Source: Lacicoccus qingdaonensis (lineage in GTDB: Bacteria > Bacillota > Bacilli > Staphylococcales > Salinicoccaceae). Taken from it: a DNA stretch of 49,802 nucleotides. The DNA lies in contig NZ_FNFY01000019.1 of assembly GCF_900101075.1 (NCBI RefSeq), positions 1 through 49,802 on the forward strand. The letters run 5' to 3'. A program made the translations under genes and the position numbers. Of this stretch, positions 42,534 to 49,802 are shown one piece after another. Under the pieces are notes generated by a model. The model had not been told where the DNA came from, made no database searches, and saw only the letters and a list, made by a program, of their open reading frames with translations. How positions within the stretch are numbered: position 1 is the stretch's first letter; every line of letters starts with the position of its first letter.

Positions 42534-42818
42534 TTATATTAGAAAATAAACAAAAATAATCGTTCCAAATACAACAAAAAACAGCGGCACCCTGAATATC
42601 GCCAATATCATTGCAAATAAACCGCCTAAAATCCCCTGCACCGGCGTTTCAACCGCCGTCAGCAGCCCCGGGAAAATTAATACTCCAAGCGCAGCATATG
42701 GTATGTAATTGAGCAGAGTGATCAGCCACTGCGGAAACTGCAGCCCGCCGACAAAAAATGCAGGCAGGATTCTGGTGATGATCGTCGCCAGGAATAACGC
42801 GAAGATTAACATTATCAT
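42534..42818 (-). CDS. azlD: Branched-chain amino acid exporter, small subunit AzlD
   Basis: This 94-residue protein with three to four helices has FLATIITRILPAFFVG and LLNYIPYAALGVLIFPG, which are the AzlD family hallmarks. With AzlC it forms an exporter that relieves intracellular branched-chain amino acids. It overlaps azlC by 4 bp. Confidence 0.9.
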   Translation of the reverse strand: MIMLIFALFLATIITRILPAFFVGGLQFPQWLITLLNYIPYAALGVLIFPGLLTAVETPVQGILGGLFAMILAIFRVPLFFVVFGTIIFVYFLI

Positions 42819-43507
42819 ACCTTATCACTCCTTTTTTCCAAAACAAGCCCGAACATTGCCGAGAGCACCATCGCCAGAATGATGGCCAGTCCGGACGGGA
42901 TGAAGTTTATTTCTATGAAAATAAAATGCAGTATCATACCGAGTACGGCGACAATCAGATATTTATGATGTGTTCTGATGGCAGGCACCAAAAGAGCGAT
43001 GAACAGCGCATATAAAGCGATGCCGCTTGCCGTCACCCACTCCTCGCTCATTATCTCCCCAGCCATATATCCGACTACTGAGAAGACAACCCAGAATATG
43101 TAAGCCGTAATAAAAATAATGAAATAGTTGATAAAGTTTTTCCGTTCATTCTCAACGTTTGCAGAGAGTGCAAATGATTCATCAGTGACATAGGATGAAA
43201 TGAGCAGCTTTTTCAACAGTGATTCATCTTTCAGGTCATAGTTGATTTTAAAAGACATCACAAAATGTCTGGAATTCAGCACAAAAACAGCGATGATGAT
43301 GGCAGCTGCACTGCTTGAGGCAGAAAGCATCTGAAGTGCCAGAAACTGGCTTGCGCCGCCGAAAACCATAAAGCTCATCAGAAATGTCTCGAATGCGGTG
43401 AGCAGCGGCTTTGCGGTAATTCCAAAGGCGACAGCAACCGGCAGATAACCAAGTCCGATAGTGAGTCCGTCGAGTAAAGATTTCCTGTATGTATTCAATT
43501 TCTGCAC
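42815..43507 (-). CDS. azlC: Branched-chain amino acid exporter, large subunit AzlC
   Basis: The 230-residue membrane protein has GLGYLPVAVAFGITAK, FGGASQFLALQML and SRHFVMSFKINYDL, the AzlC family motifs. The start is GTG 43507, but GGAG lies only 3 nt away. A TTG three codons on (43498) is better spaced, so the start is ambiguous. It faces a HAD phosphatase gene across a 97-bp region with repeated TAATTAACAAA. Confidence 0.9.
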   Translation of the reverse strand: MQKLNTYRKSLLDGLTIGLGYLPVAVAFGITAKPLLTAFETFLMSFMVFGGASQFLALQMLSASSSAAAIIIAVFVLNSRHFVMSFKINYDLKDESLLKKLLISSYVTDESFALSANVENERKNFINYFIIFITAYIFWVVFSVVGYMAGEIMSEEWVTASGIALYALFIALLVPAIRTHHKYLIVAVLGMILHFIFIEINFIPSGLAIILAMVLSAMFGLVLEKRSDKV

Positions 43508-43522
43508 TCACTCCAATAAATT

Positions 43523-43568
43523 TAATTAACAAACATTTTAACATATTTGGTATAGTCTAATTAACAAA
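43523..43568. promoter_or_regulatory. Repeated TAATTAACAAA motif in azlC/HAD divergent region
   Basis: The 11-bp word occurs at 43523-43533 and 43558-43568, 35 bp apart. A leftward TTGAAT-N17-TATACC promoter for azlC overlaps the right copy, so it may be an operator. The region is AT-rich, so chance is possible. Confidence 0.35.
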
Positions 43569-43604
43569 TAAATTCAATCAACATACTTTATAGGAGATAT
43601 ATTT

Positions 43605-44459
43605 ATGAAAGCGATCGCTTTGGATATGGACGGTACGATATTAAATAACCGCGGGGAGTATTCTCCGCGTCTTGTGGAAGTGCTAAGAAAACTTCATGAG
43701 CAGGGGCTGATGATCTTCATCGCCACAGGCCGCACAAAGAGCGGCATTCTTAGAGTGACACCGAAAGAAGTCCCTCTGTCAGGTTTTGTCGCAGCCAGCG
43801 GAATGAGCATCTACAATCATTCAGGCAGTGATTATGAAAAGATTGTCAGCTACCGCTTCGACAGGGCATTGGTTGAAGAAGTCCTGGCCTCTGCAAGGGA
43901 ACGTGAAATTTATTATGAAGCATTTACCGCTGAAAGCGGCGGCAGGACGCTGAAAAAGGATAAGGAATACAGTGCACGTGACATTGGCGGGGACCGGCCT
44001 GAAACAATGTTCGAATATGAACATGTACAGCTGCTCAAGACTCTCGATAACGAGGAACAGTGGGTCGACGAGCTGAATATGGATGAGCTGCTGAAAGTGT
44101 TCTTCATTTCAAAAGACATTGAAAAAATAGATGCCTGGTTCGATTATTTGAGCGGCCAGCAGAAGCGGCTGGATTATTCCCTGTACAAAACAAGCAGGCA
44201 TAACAGTGAAATCATGCTGGGTGGAAAAGATAAAGGCACCGGTCTTGAGACACTGGTGAAAGAATACGGCATCTCCGCAAAAGATGTCCATGCGATCGGC
44301 GACTCGATGAACGACCTGCCGCTCTTTGAAATATGCGGCAGAAAAACAGCTATGGAAAACAGTACCGAATCCGTCATCAGTGCCGCTGACGATGTCACGG
44401 AATTCAGCAATGAAGAAGACGGACTCGCCGTATATCTGGAAAAAACCTATTTAAAATAA
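43605..44459 (+). CDS. Cof-type HAD-IIB phosphatase
   Basis: This 284-residue sugar-phosphate or nucleotide phosphatase has the DxD motif DMDGT at 7-11, ATGRTKS, a cap domain (about 85-195), Lys in the third motif and GDSMNDLPLFE. Cof-type enzymes act on pyridoxal phosphate, FMN or sugar phosphates. The substrate is unknown. TAGGAGA precedes the ATG. A hairpin terminator follows. Confidence 0.92.
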   Translation: MKAIALDMDGTILNNRGEYSPRLVEVLRKLHEQGLMIFIATGRTKSGILRVTPKEVPLSGFVAASGMSIYNHSGSDYEKIVSYRFDRALVEEVLASAREREIYYEAFTAESGGRTLKKDKEYSARDIGGDRPETMFEYEHVQLLKTLDNEEQWVDELNMDELLKVFFISKDIEKIDAWFDYLSGQQKRLDYSLYKTSRHNSEIMLGGKDKGTGLETLVKEYGISAKDVHAIGDSMNDLPLFEICGRKTAMENSTESVISAADDVTEFSNEEDGLAVYLEKTYLK

Positions 44460-44484
44460 AAACAGGCTTAAAGCCTGTTTTTTT
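44457..44484 (+). terminator. Intrinsic terminator after the HAD gene
   Basis: AAAACAGGC-TTAA-GCCTGTTTTTTT forms a short GC-centred stem with a strong T-run on the plus strand. The reverse side also serves the minus-strand small gene that ends at 44490. Confidence 0.85.
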
Positions 44485-44489
44485 ATACG

Positions 44490-44654
44490 CTAAATTCTGT
44501 GCTTCGATGCTGCTTCCTTGAATTCTTCCTGCGCTTTCTTCAGACGGTCGTTGAAACTCGCTGATTTCTTTAAAGAGACCACGCTCAGTGCCCCCCAGAA
44601 ATAAATCTTCATCATAGCGACGGTCCTTCGTTCCGATTGATCGATGATATGCAT
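44490..44654 (-). CDS. 54-residue protein of unknown function behind mhqD
   Basis: This short gene starts at ATG 44654, 16 bp after the stop codon of the hydrolase gene, behind AAAGGAGAGG. It codes for MHIIDQSERRTVAMMKIY, a hydrophobic stretch FWGALSVVSL and a charged helical end (RLKKAQEEFKEAASKHRI). The longer open frame upstream overlaps the hydrolase. Family not recognised. The strong ribosome site and close spacing support translation in the mhqD transcript. Confidence 0.6.
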   Translation of the reverse strand: MHIIDQSERRTVAMMKIYFWGALSVVSLKKSASFNDRLKKAQEEFKEAASKHRI

Positions 44655-44670
44655 ACTGCCCTCTCCTTTA

Positions 44671-45312
44671 TCACTTACCCAGATTATCGAATTCATCTTC
44701 CGTTTCCCTTTTAAGGCCGAGAAACCATACATGAGCCTCCATGAGTTCGTCCGGCACAATTTCATGACCGCCATCGGTCAGTTTCACTTCAGCAATCGCT
44801 CCGCGCAGTTCCAATTTCTTTTTCAACTGATATGACTCTCCTGCAGTCGTCACCATATCCCTCGCACCTGCAGTCAGCATGACACTTGTACGGGTCAGAT
44901 CCACCTTCTGGACCTGTTCACTTTTATAGCCGCTGTGCAGCAGTATCGCACCGAAAAAGTACAAATCATAATTAAGCAGAAGATGGGCCGCCATATTTGC
45001 ACCATTGGAATACCCGACTAAAATCGACTGCTCCAAATTGATGCCATATTCCTTTTCGAAATTGACCAGCGCATCCTTCACTTTTCTGCCTTCTTCTCTC
45101 AGGCTGTCTTCATCAAATTCCGTTGGGCTGTGCCGTTTGAAAAATCTGGTCCGCCCGTTCTCGTCGGTATTGCCGCGCAGACTCAATACATTGGCATTCG
45201 AATCTATCGTTGCCGCCACATCCAGCAGATCGGTCTCCCGTCCGCCCGTGCCATGAAATAAAATGATCGTATAAGGGTTTTTATTCTTCCCTTTTATAAA
45301 TAGATGCTCCAT
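44671..45312 (-). CDS. mhqD: Alpha/beta hydrolase, carboxylesterase (MhqD-like)
   Basis: The 213-residue hydrolase has the nucleophile Ser102 in GYSNGAN, acid Asp152 in AGARDMV and His183 in GGHEI, with the oxyanion strand LFHGTGG. MhqD of Bacillus and Staphylococcus belongs to the same family and acts in quinone or electrophile resistance. The symbol rests on this similarity and on the divergent mhqO-like gene. ATG 45312 follows AGAGGG. A small unknown gene follows it. Confidence 0.75.
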   Translation of the reverse strand: MEHLFIKGKNKNPYTIILFHGTGGRETDLLDVAATIDSNANVLSLRGNTDENGRTRFFKRHSPTEFDEDSLREEGRKVKDALVNFEKEYGINLEQSILVGYSNGANMAAHLLLNYDLYFFGAILLHSGYKSEQVQKVDLTRTSVMLTAGARDMVTTAGESYQLKKKLELRGAIAEVKLTDGGHEIVPDELMEAHVWFLGLKRETEDEFDNLGK

Positions 45313-45339
45313 AATCAATACCCTCTAAAGTTAGTCTTC

Positions 45340-45363
45340 TATTCATTCGTATTATATAATAAA
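45340..45363. promoter_or_regulatory. AT-rich palindrome in mhqD-mhqO divergent region
   Basis: The perfect 12-bp palindrome TATTATATAATA (45350-45361) is flanked by CATT on the left and AATG on the right, giving a 20-22 bp near-symmetric site. It lies in the 80-bp gap between two divergent electrophile-response genes. It could be the binding site of a MarR-type regulator such as MhqR, but it does not match the published Bacillus box closely. Confidence 0.4.
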
Positions 45364-45392
45364 TGTAACATATTTACCGAGGAGAGATATCT

Positions 45393-46319
45393 GTGTCAGT
45401 TAAAGGATTGCATCATGTCTCTGCAATTACTAAAGAAGTTTTGGACAACCATGATTTTTATACAAAAATACTGGGTCTCAGACTGGTTAAAAAGACAGTC
45501 AACCAGGATGAACCGAGCATGTACCATCTGTTCTATGCCGATTATAAAGGGACACCCGGCACCGACATCACATTTTTTGAAATCGGCCGGTCATCCAAAT
45601 ATCAGCCGGGTACGAATTCAATATCACGGACCGTCTTCAGAGTCCCTTCACTGGAATCATTGGAATATTTCAAAGAACGGTTCCAGAAAAAAGGAGTGTA
45701 TACTGAAGGGATCATAGAAAGGTTCGGTTACACATATATGAACTTTTCCGATTATGAAAATCACCGTCTGGCGTTGATCGTCGATCCGGATTATGATGAA
45801 TCGGAGCCATTTGCCGGTACAGATATACCACAAGAATTTTCCATTACCGGCATCAAAGCGGTTGAAGTCACCGTCCAATACTTGAAGCCGATGATTTTAT
45901 TTTTAGAAATGCTCGGCGGGAAAGTCGCTGGCGAATGGGATGATGAGACCGTTGAAGCGGAAGTGAAATTTGGTGAGGACTCTGTTTTCATTATAGAAAA
46001 CAGAACTTCACAAATTGAAAAAGAAGGGTTCGGCAGCGTCCACCACTTTGCGCTCAGAGTCAGTGATGAAGCGGCGCTTGAAAAAGTGCTTGAAACAGTC
46101 AATGCGGAGAAATGGCGGAATTCAGGGATCGTTGACCGTTTCTACTTCAAGGCAATCTATATCAAGGCTGTCGGCGATATCACGGTAGAAATTTCAACCG
46201 AAGACCCCGGTTTCACCGTGGATGAACGGCTCGAAGCCCTCGGCGAGTCACTCTCCCTGCCGCCGGACCTTGAAAAAGACAGGGACTTTATAGAACTCTA
46301 TATGATTCCGATCAACTGA
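45393..46319 (+). CDS. mhqO: Ring-cleaving dioxygenase, VOC family (MhqO-like)
   Basis: The 308-residue protein has two glyoxalase/VOC domains (about 1-135 and 145-300), with metal ligands from KGLHHVSA, SVHHFALRV and ITVEISTEDPG. The MhqO family opens quinol rings and confers resistance to hydroquinones. The GTG start at 45393 follows GAGGAG. It is divergent from an mhqD-like gene. The regulator mhqR is not in the window. Confidence 0.88.
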   Translation: MSVKGLHHVSAITKEVLDNHDFYTKILGLRLVKKTVNQDEPSMYHLFYADYKGTPGTDITFFEIGRSSKYQPGTNSISRTVFRVPSLESLEYFKERFQKKGVYTEGIIERFGYTYMNFSDYENHRLALIVDPDYDESEPFAGTDIPQEFSITGIKAVEVTVQYLKPMILFLEMLGGKVAGEWDDETVEAEVKFGEDSVFIIENRTSQIEKEGFGSVHHFALRVSDEAALEKVLETVNAEKWRNSGIVDRFYFKAIYIKAVGDITVEISTEDPGFTVDERLEALGESLSLPPDLEKDRDFIELYMIPIN

Positions 46320-46375
46320 CAGGGCTTATGGCGGGCTTAAATAAAGTGTATTTGAATCAGATTTTCCTGAACATG

Positions 46376-46416
46376 AAAAAACCGAACGGCTCACATGATG
46401 AGCCGTTCGGTTTTCT
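46376..46416. terminator. Bidirectional terminator after mhqO
   Basis: AAAACCGAACGGCTCA-CATGA-TGAGCCGTTCGGTTTT is a 16-bp perfect stem that serves mhqO (+) and the downstream lipoprotein gene (-). Confidence 0.94.
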
Positions 46417-46435
46417 ATATTTACAGACCAGACTT

Positions 46436-47296
46436 TTAATTCTCTTCTTCGATTTCAGAAGGCAGCTCTATCTCTTCCACTTCATTAAAGCTTGTGAATT
46501 CCACATCACCGTTCATCGAGTATTCTCCCTGTTCATCCTCACCGGAAGCTTCATATGCAATATACTCCACTACATGGTCTTCTTTATCCACTTCGACTTC
46601 TAAGTCACTGTATATTTCGGAAGTATCCAGTGCACCGAATTCAAATCCGAGCAGTGATTGGAATGCTTTGTAAACCGACTGATTCGATCCTTCGTAAGTA
46701 AAGAGATATGAATCATCCGTCTCTTCTTTGGTCAATTGCCCTGAAAGTTCCGCCAGTGAATTCAATGTACTGTCATATGTTACGAAAAATAAACTCTCAA
46801 TATTCATGGACTCGGTCGTTTCCACCCAGTCATCACCAGTGAAGATATAAGTCGAACCGTCTTTTGCGACCGTTCTCACTTCATCATTGGATTTCAATAA
46901 CAGATCAGGCGGATCGCCATCTTTAATGGCGGCTTCAGCATTTAAAGTATATGGTGCGCCATCAACAGAGCCTTCCAGGTCTATGAGCGCTTCATAACTT
47001 TCAAGGTCTTCCGAGCGATCGATCACCTGATTGAGTATCTCTTCATTTTCAGCTGTCCCCTCTTCTTTTTCCTCTGCCGGTTCAGCTTCTTCCGTTTCAG
47101 GCTCACTATTGTCTTCTTCATCTATATCCTGCTCAGCATTTTGTTCTTCTGCCGTTTCTTCTGAGGTTTGATCTGCTGTATCCTCTGTCGTTTCTTCAGG
47201 CCTTTCATCTTCTGTTTCACCGGAATCATTCTGACAGGCTGTAAAGAACACTGACAGAAGGAGCAATGGTATCATCATATATTTTTTAGTCTGCAT
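46436..47296 (-). CDS. DUF6612-type lipoprotein with long acidic spacer
   Basis: The 286-residue protein has a lipoprotein signal (lipobox FTAC, Cys21), a Glu/Asp/Thr-rich spacer of about 65 residues and an LppX/LolA-like half-barrel (about 87-286). The domain order fits DUF6612 lipoproteins of Bacillales, exported and anchored to the outside of the membrane. The function is unknown. The acidic spacer is longer than that of the other lipoprotein in this window. Confidence 0.8.
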   Translation of the reverse strand: MQTKKYMMIPLLLLSVFFTACQNDSGETEDERPEETTEDTADQTSEETAEEQNAEQDIDEEDNSEPETEEAEPAEEKEEGTAENEEILNQVIDRSEDLESYEALIDLEGSVDGAPYTLNAEAAIKDGDPPDLLLKSNDEVRTVAKDGSTYIFTGDDWVETTESMNIESLFFVTYDSTLNSLAELSGQLTKEETDDSYLFTYEGSNQSVYKAFQSLLGFEFGALDTSEIYSDLEVEVDKEDHVVEYIAYEASGEDEQGEYSMNGDVEFTSFNEVEEIELPSEIEEEN

Positions 47297-47368
47297 TAAT
47301 ATTTAACTCCTCAAAGCCTAATCTCTATAAAATAATACCATGCTTAATTGATATAAACTAATAATATG

Positions 47369-48286
47369 CTAATTTTTGATTCGTCGTCTCGATTGTTTTC
47401 TGTTGTCATTCCGCATCGCCAAATACCTGTTTACACTGTATATGATCAGTCCGCTCCAGATGAAAACATATGCGACTGCATGGACATCCGTAAATGCTTC
47501 ATCGTACATGAAAACACCGATGAGCAGCATGATCGTCGGCGCGAAGTACTGCAGGAAACCGATCAGGGACAGGCGTATTTTCTGAACACCGAGACTGAAC
47601 AGGAGGAGTGGAATCACGGTTGCCGCACCCGCGCCCATCATCCAGACGCTTTCTGTATTGATACCGAATGAACCGCTGCCTGTTGCCTGCACATATATGA
47701 TATACATCAACGCAAATGGTGCCAGGACAAACGTTTCAACCGCCATTGCGTAAACAGCATCCAGATTTATCGTTTTCTTGATCAGGCCGTAGACACTGAA
47801 ACTGACAGCAAGGTAAAATGATATCCACGGTGCGGACCCGAGACCCACAATCATGTAGGCCACTCCGACAGCCACTATGAAGATCGCGATCCACCCCACT
47901 CTTGAAAACCTTTCTCCTAAAATTATGAGTCCCAGCAGAATGCTGATCAACGGATTTATGTAATAGCCGAGACTCGCATCCAGTATATGACCGGCCTGCA
48001 CGGCGATGATGAAGACCAGCCAGTTGGAAGTGATTACCGCAGAGGCCATAAACAGCGCAGCCACTTTCTTTTTATTGCTGAAGATGAATTTTAAGTCCTC
48101 TTTGAAATATCTCCACCTGCCGATGAAAATGATGAATAAAATCATAAATACAAATGACCACAACACTCTGTGGGCGATGATTTCATATGAAGATATTTCT
48201 TCGATCTGCTTCCAGTAAATTGGAAGGAATCCCCAAATGATATATGCGCCCATGGCAAAGATGATGCCTTTTTTGCTCTCGCCCAA
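47369..48286 (-). CDS. rarD: RarD/EamA family drug/metabolite transporter
   Basis: The 305-residue carrier has ten helices and the RarD start KKGIIFAMGAYIIWGFLPIYWK, with FIIAVQAGHILDASLGYYINPLISILLG. The RarD subgroup of EamA transporters is widespread and its substrate is not known. The start is TTG 48286, which has GGAGGG 8 nt upstream. It stands alone on the minus strand. Confidence 0.9.
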   Translation of the reverse strand: MGESKKGIIFAMGAYIIWGFLPIYWKQIEEISSYEIIAHRVLWSFVFMILFIIFIGRWRYFKEDLKFIFSNKKKVAALFMASAVITSNWLVFIIAVQAGHILDASLGYYINPLISILLGLIILGERFSRVGWIAIFIVAVGVAYMIVGLGSAPWISFYLAVSFSVYGLIKKTINLDAVYAMAVETFVLAPFALMYIIYVQATGSGSFGINTESVWMMGAGAATVIPLLLFSLGVQKIRLSLIGFLQYFAPTIMLLIGVFMYDEAFTDVHAVAYVFIWSGLIIYSVNRYLAMRNDNRKQSRRRIKN

Positions 48287-48371
48287 TCCGTCATCCCTCC
48301 GATGCTGATAGTTGATTCCAATAATCTAATGTTACTTCTCCGCAATGATAATTAAAAGAATTTCAGCTCAA

Positions 48372-48402
48372 TTAAAAAACCCGGGGAAAACCCGGGCTTC
48401 AA
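48372..48402 (-). terminator. Terminator after the large membrane protein gene
   Basis: On the minus strand AAGCCCGGG, a short TTTTC loop, CCCGGGTTTTTT lies just past the stop codon at 48410. The stem is short but all-GC at the centre and the T-run is good. Confidence 0.8.
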
Positions 48403-48409
48403 AATCATT

Positions 48410-49438
48410 TTAATAATCTCTGTCATCCAGAGCTCTGAAATCGTCGTCTCTGAAATCATTATCATGCACTTCCCTTTCATCGTCACGGGGCCCCGCTGCC
48501 TCACTAGCACGAACGTCCAAGACTTTACGTCCTTTATAGTAAAAGGAGACGATTGAACCGACCATCAGATACATGACATAAATGTATAGAACCAGGAAGA
48601 TCAGCGTCGGAATCACCACTGCCAGTACAACCAGTACTACACTGTCAAACGCACTGAGCAGGAAGCCGATCAGCAATGCTCCGCCAATTATAAGGACAAA
48701 GTACAAAATCGTCACACCTGCAAGCAGCAGTACATTGCTGAAGAACAACTTCACAAGGCTCTGCCCGGCCTGGAACATCACTTTAAAAGCGATTGAGAAC
48801 TTATCCATTGTCGGAATATGCGGCTGATCCACGAATACCAGGTAGACCAGGAACATATAGATCATCAACAGCACATAAGGTATATACATGAGCAGGAATA
48901 TCGTCAGGTTCACCACTGCCATCAATATGAACACGCCAATCTGGCCGGTGATCATTGCTGCTGATGTTTCTATGCTGTTTTCATAGGACAGACCGCCAAG
49001 CAGTGCAGAAAAAGGCAGATTGACCAACGTAAATGCAAGCTGCATCAACATGGATATTCCAATACTGATGATGATGTAGCCGATTAGAACCAGTATTGTC
49101 AGCTTGACCGCCTTACCGTATCTGCGTTCCCTGAATACAAAGAACAGGTCGCTAAAGCCGTAACTCTCACCGGTATAGGCTGATGTAAAAAATTTTATGA
49201 TGCCTATGCTCAATGGATAAATCACAAACACACTGAACAAAAATAATAAAAAGAAAATAAAAAATAAATACAGTAATACCCACGCACTGTCACCAAAGGC
49301 AAAAGATGGCAGCATGGTAATAATGAACACGGCAAAAAAGCTGATTGTTATAAAAATACCTGCAAGTATCGTCAGACCTATAATTTTACCTGCCTGGTTA
49401 CTCGCATTTTTCCTGAACAGAGATTGATATTGGAACAT
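48410..49438 (-). CDS. Six-helix membrane protein with acidic-basic tail, unknown
   Basis: The 342-residue protein has about six membrane helices, several with repeated Ile/Leu/Val runs, and a soluble C-terminus of about 40 residues that ends in repeated Asp/Arg units (REVHDNDFRDDDFRALDDRDY). The first 20 residues are FQYQSLFRKNASNQAGK. I do not recognise the family; a DUF975-like relation is possible. ATG 49438 follows AAGGGTG. It has its own terminator. Confidence 0.7.
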   Translation of the reverse strand: MFQYQSLFRKNASNQAGKIIGLTILAGIFITISFFAVFIITMLPSFAFGDSAWVLLYLFFIFFLLFLFSVFVIYPLSIGIIKFFTSAYTGESYGFSDLFFVFRERRYGKAVKLTILVLIGYIIISIGISMLMQLAFTLVNLPFSALLGGLSYENSIETSAAMITGQIGVFILMAVVNLTIFLLMYIPYVLLMIYMFLVYLVFVDQPHIPTMDKFSIAFKVMFQAGQSLVKLFFSNVLLLAGVTILYFVLIIGGALLIGFLLSAFDSVVLVVLAVVIPTLIFLVLYIYVMYLMVGSIVSFYYKGRKVLDVRASEAAGPRDDEREVHDNDFRDDDFRALDDRDY

Positions 49439-49504
49439 CCTATCACCCTTCATTTTTTATTTATATTGTAAGAATATCATTTTTAGGTGGATTTTATAAT
49501 GAAC

Positions 49505-49802
49505 TTAGCCACCTCTGATACAAAAAACGCCATGTGAATTTCATGTTATATTGAAAGTTAACCACAACACTCAATAAAGGAATGAAATCACATGACGCAA
49601 CTTCATGATACCACTGAATCCATCAAAGGAAAACATCTGACCAAAGCGGAACGGGCCCAAATTAAGATATTAAAGCAGGAGAATTACTCCAACCGTGACA
49701 TTGCGGCGCGTTTAGGACGTGCACCCCAGACCATCAATAACGAAATCAAACGCGGAACCGTCCGACAAATCCGCCGTCAGAAACAGAATGGAAAAACATA
49801 TG
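49505..49802 (+). mobile_element. Partial IS30-family insertion sequence (5' end of element)
   Basis: The start of an IS30-type transposase is read rightward to the window end. Upstream, bases 49532-49545 (CATGTGAATTTCAT) and the reverse of 49582-49594 form an imperfect inverted repeat around the ribosome site. The outer end of the element could lie between about 49495 and 49560, but I cannot place it. Confidence 0.6.
49592..49802 (+). CDS. IS30 family transposase, N-terminal part (runs off window)
   Basis: The frame starts at ATG 49592, after AAAGGA, and stays open to the edge, 70 codons. It reads MTQLHDTTESIKGKHLTKAE, then RAQIKILKQENYSNRDIAA and RLGRAPQTINNEIKRG. The latter is the HTH_38 helix-turn-helix of IS30 transposases. 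The catalytic DDE part is outside the window, so whether the gene is intact is unknown. Confidence 0.85.
   Translation, partial: MTQLHDTTESIKGKHLTKAERAQIKILKQENYSNRDIAARLGRAPQTINNEIKRGTVRQIRRQKQNGKTY

Overview
The window is a chromosomal stretch of a low-to-mid GC Gram-positive coccus of the Staphylococcaceae. The gene order (murA, atpCDGAHFEBI, wecB/mnaA, upp, glyA, ywlG, rpiB, ywlE, sua5, prmC, prfA, rpmE2, rho, glpX, murZ, tal, DUF2529, pyrG, rpoE) is the conserved Bacillales/Staphylococcus housekeeping order. The type II pantothenate kinase CoaW, the EpuA-like protein next to murA, a BCCT osmolyte carrier and acidic spacers in the lipoproteins suggest a halotolerant Salinicoccus/Jeotgalicoccus-type genus. 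That genus-level placement is an inference from gene content.

Layout. 1-312: broken end of an IS1182-family element. 325-9050: EpuA, MurA, a DUF1146 protein and the complete F1Fo ATP synthase operon, all on the minus strand, with a TTGACA-N17-TATCAT promoter before atpI. 9146-16631: a dense minus-strand run from prfA to wecB (translation termination, tRNA modification, arginine dephosphorylation, one-carbon and uracil metabolism, amino-sugar epimerisation). 16739-21607: rpmE2, rho, glpX, murZ and tal. 21826-25536: a divergent DUF2529 gene, pyrG with a textbook CTP-sensing attenuator leader, rpoE (delta) and a double-GNAT protein.

25537-49438 is the accessory half, with short operons on both strands. 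It holds a BCCT transporter with a strong leader hairpin, coaW, two acidic-linker lipoproteins, OsmC, an atypical Nramp-like carrier, a HutG-like ureohydrolase, an AhpD-like protein, a DUF6176 protein, an OYE reductase, a methyltransferase and a pair of membrane proteins. It also holds an aldo/keto reductase, a two-gene chromate transporter, a gamma-glutamyltransferase, a Rho-N/SEC-C protein, AEC and AzlCD carriers, a HAD phosphatase, a divergent mhqD/mhqO-like pair, RarD and a large membrane protein. 49592 to the end is the start of an IS30-family transposase.

The housekeeping half is ordinary. The most interesting items are the absence of tdk and fba from their usual slots, the Nramp-like carrier without the metal-binding motif, the altered ureohydrolase active site, the leader hairpin before the BCCT gene, a duplicated 31-bp palindromic repeat, a 54-residue gene behind mhqD, and an orphan membrane-protein pair. 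I see no CRISPR array, prophage, tRNA, rRNA or clear defence system. Nearly all convergent ends carry a readable intrinsic terminator.
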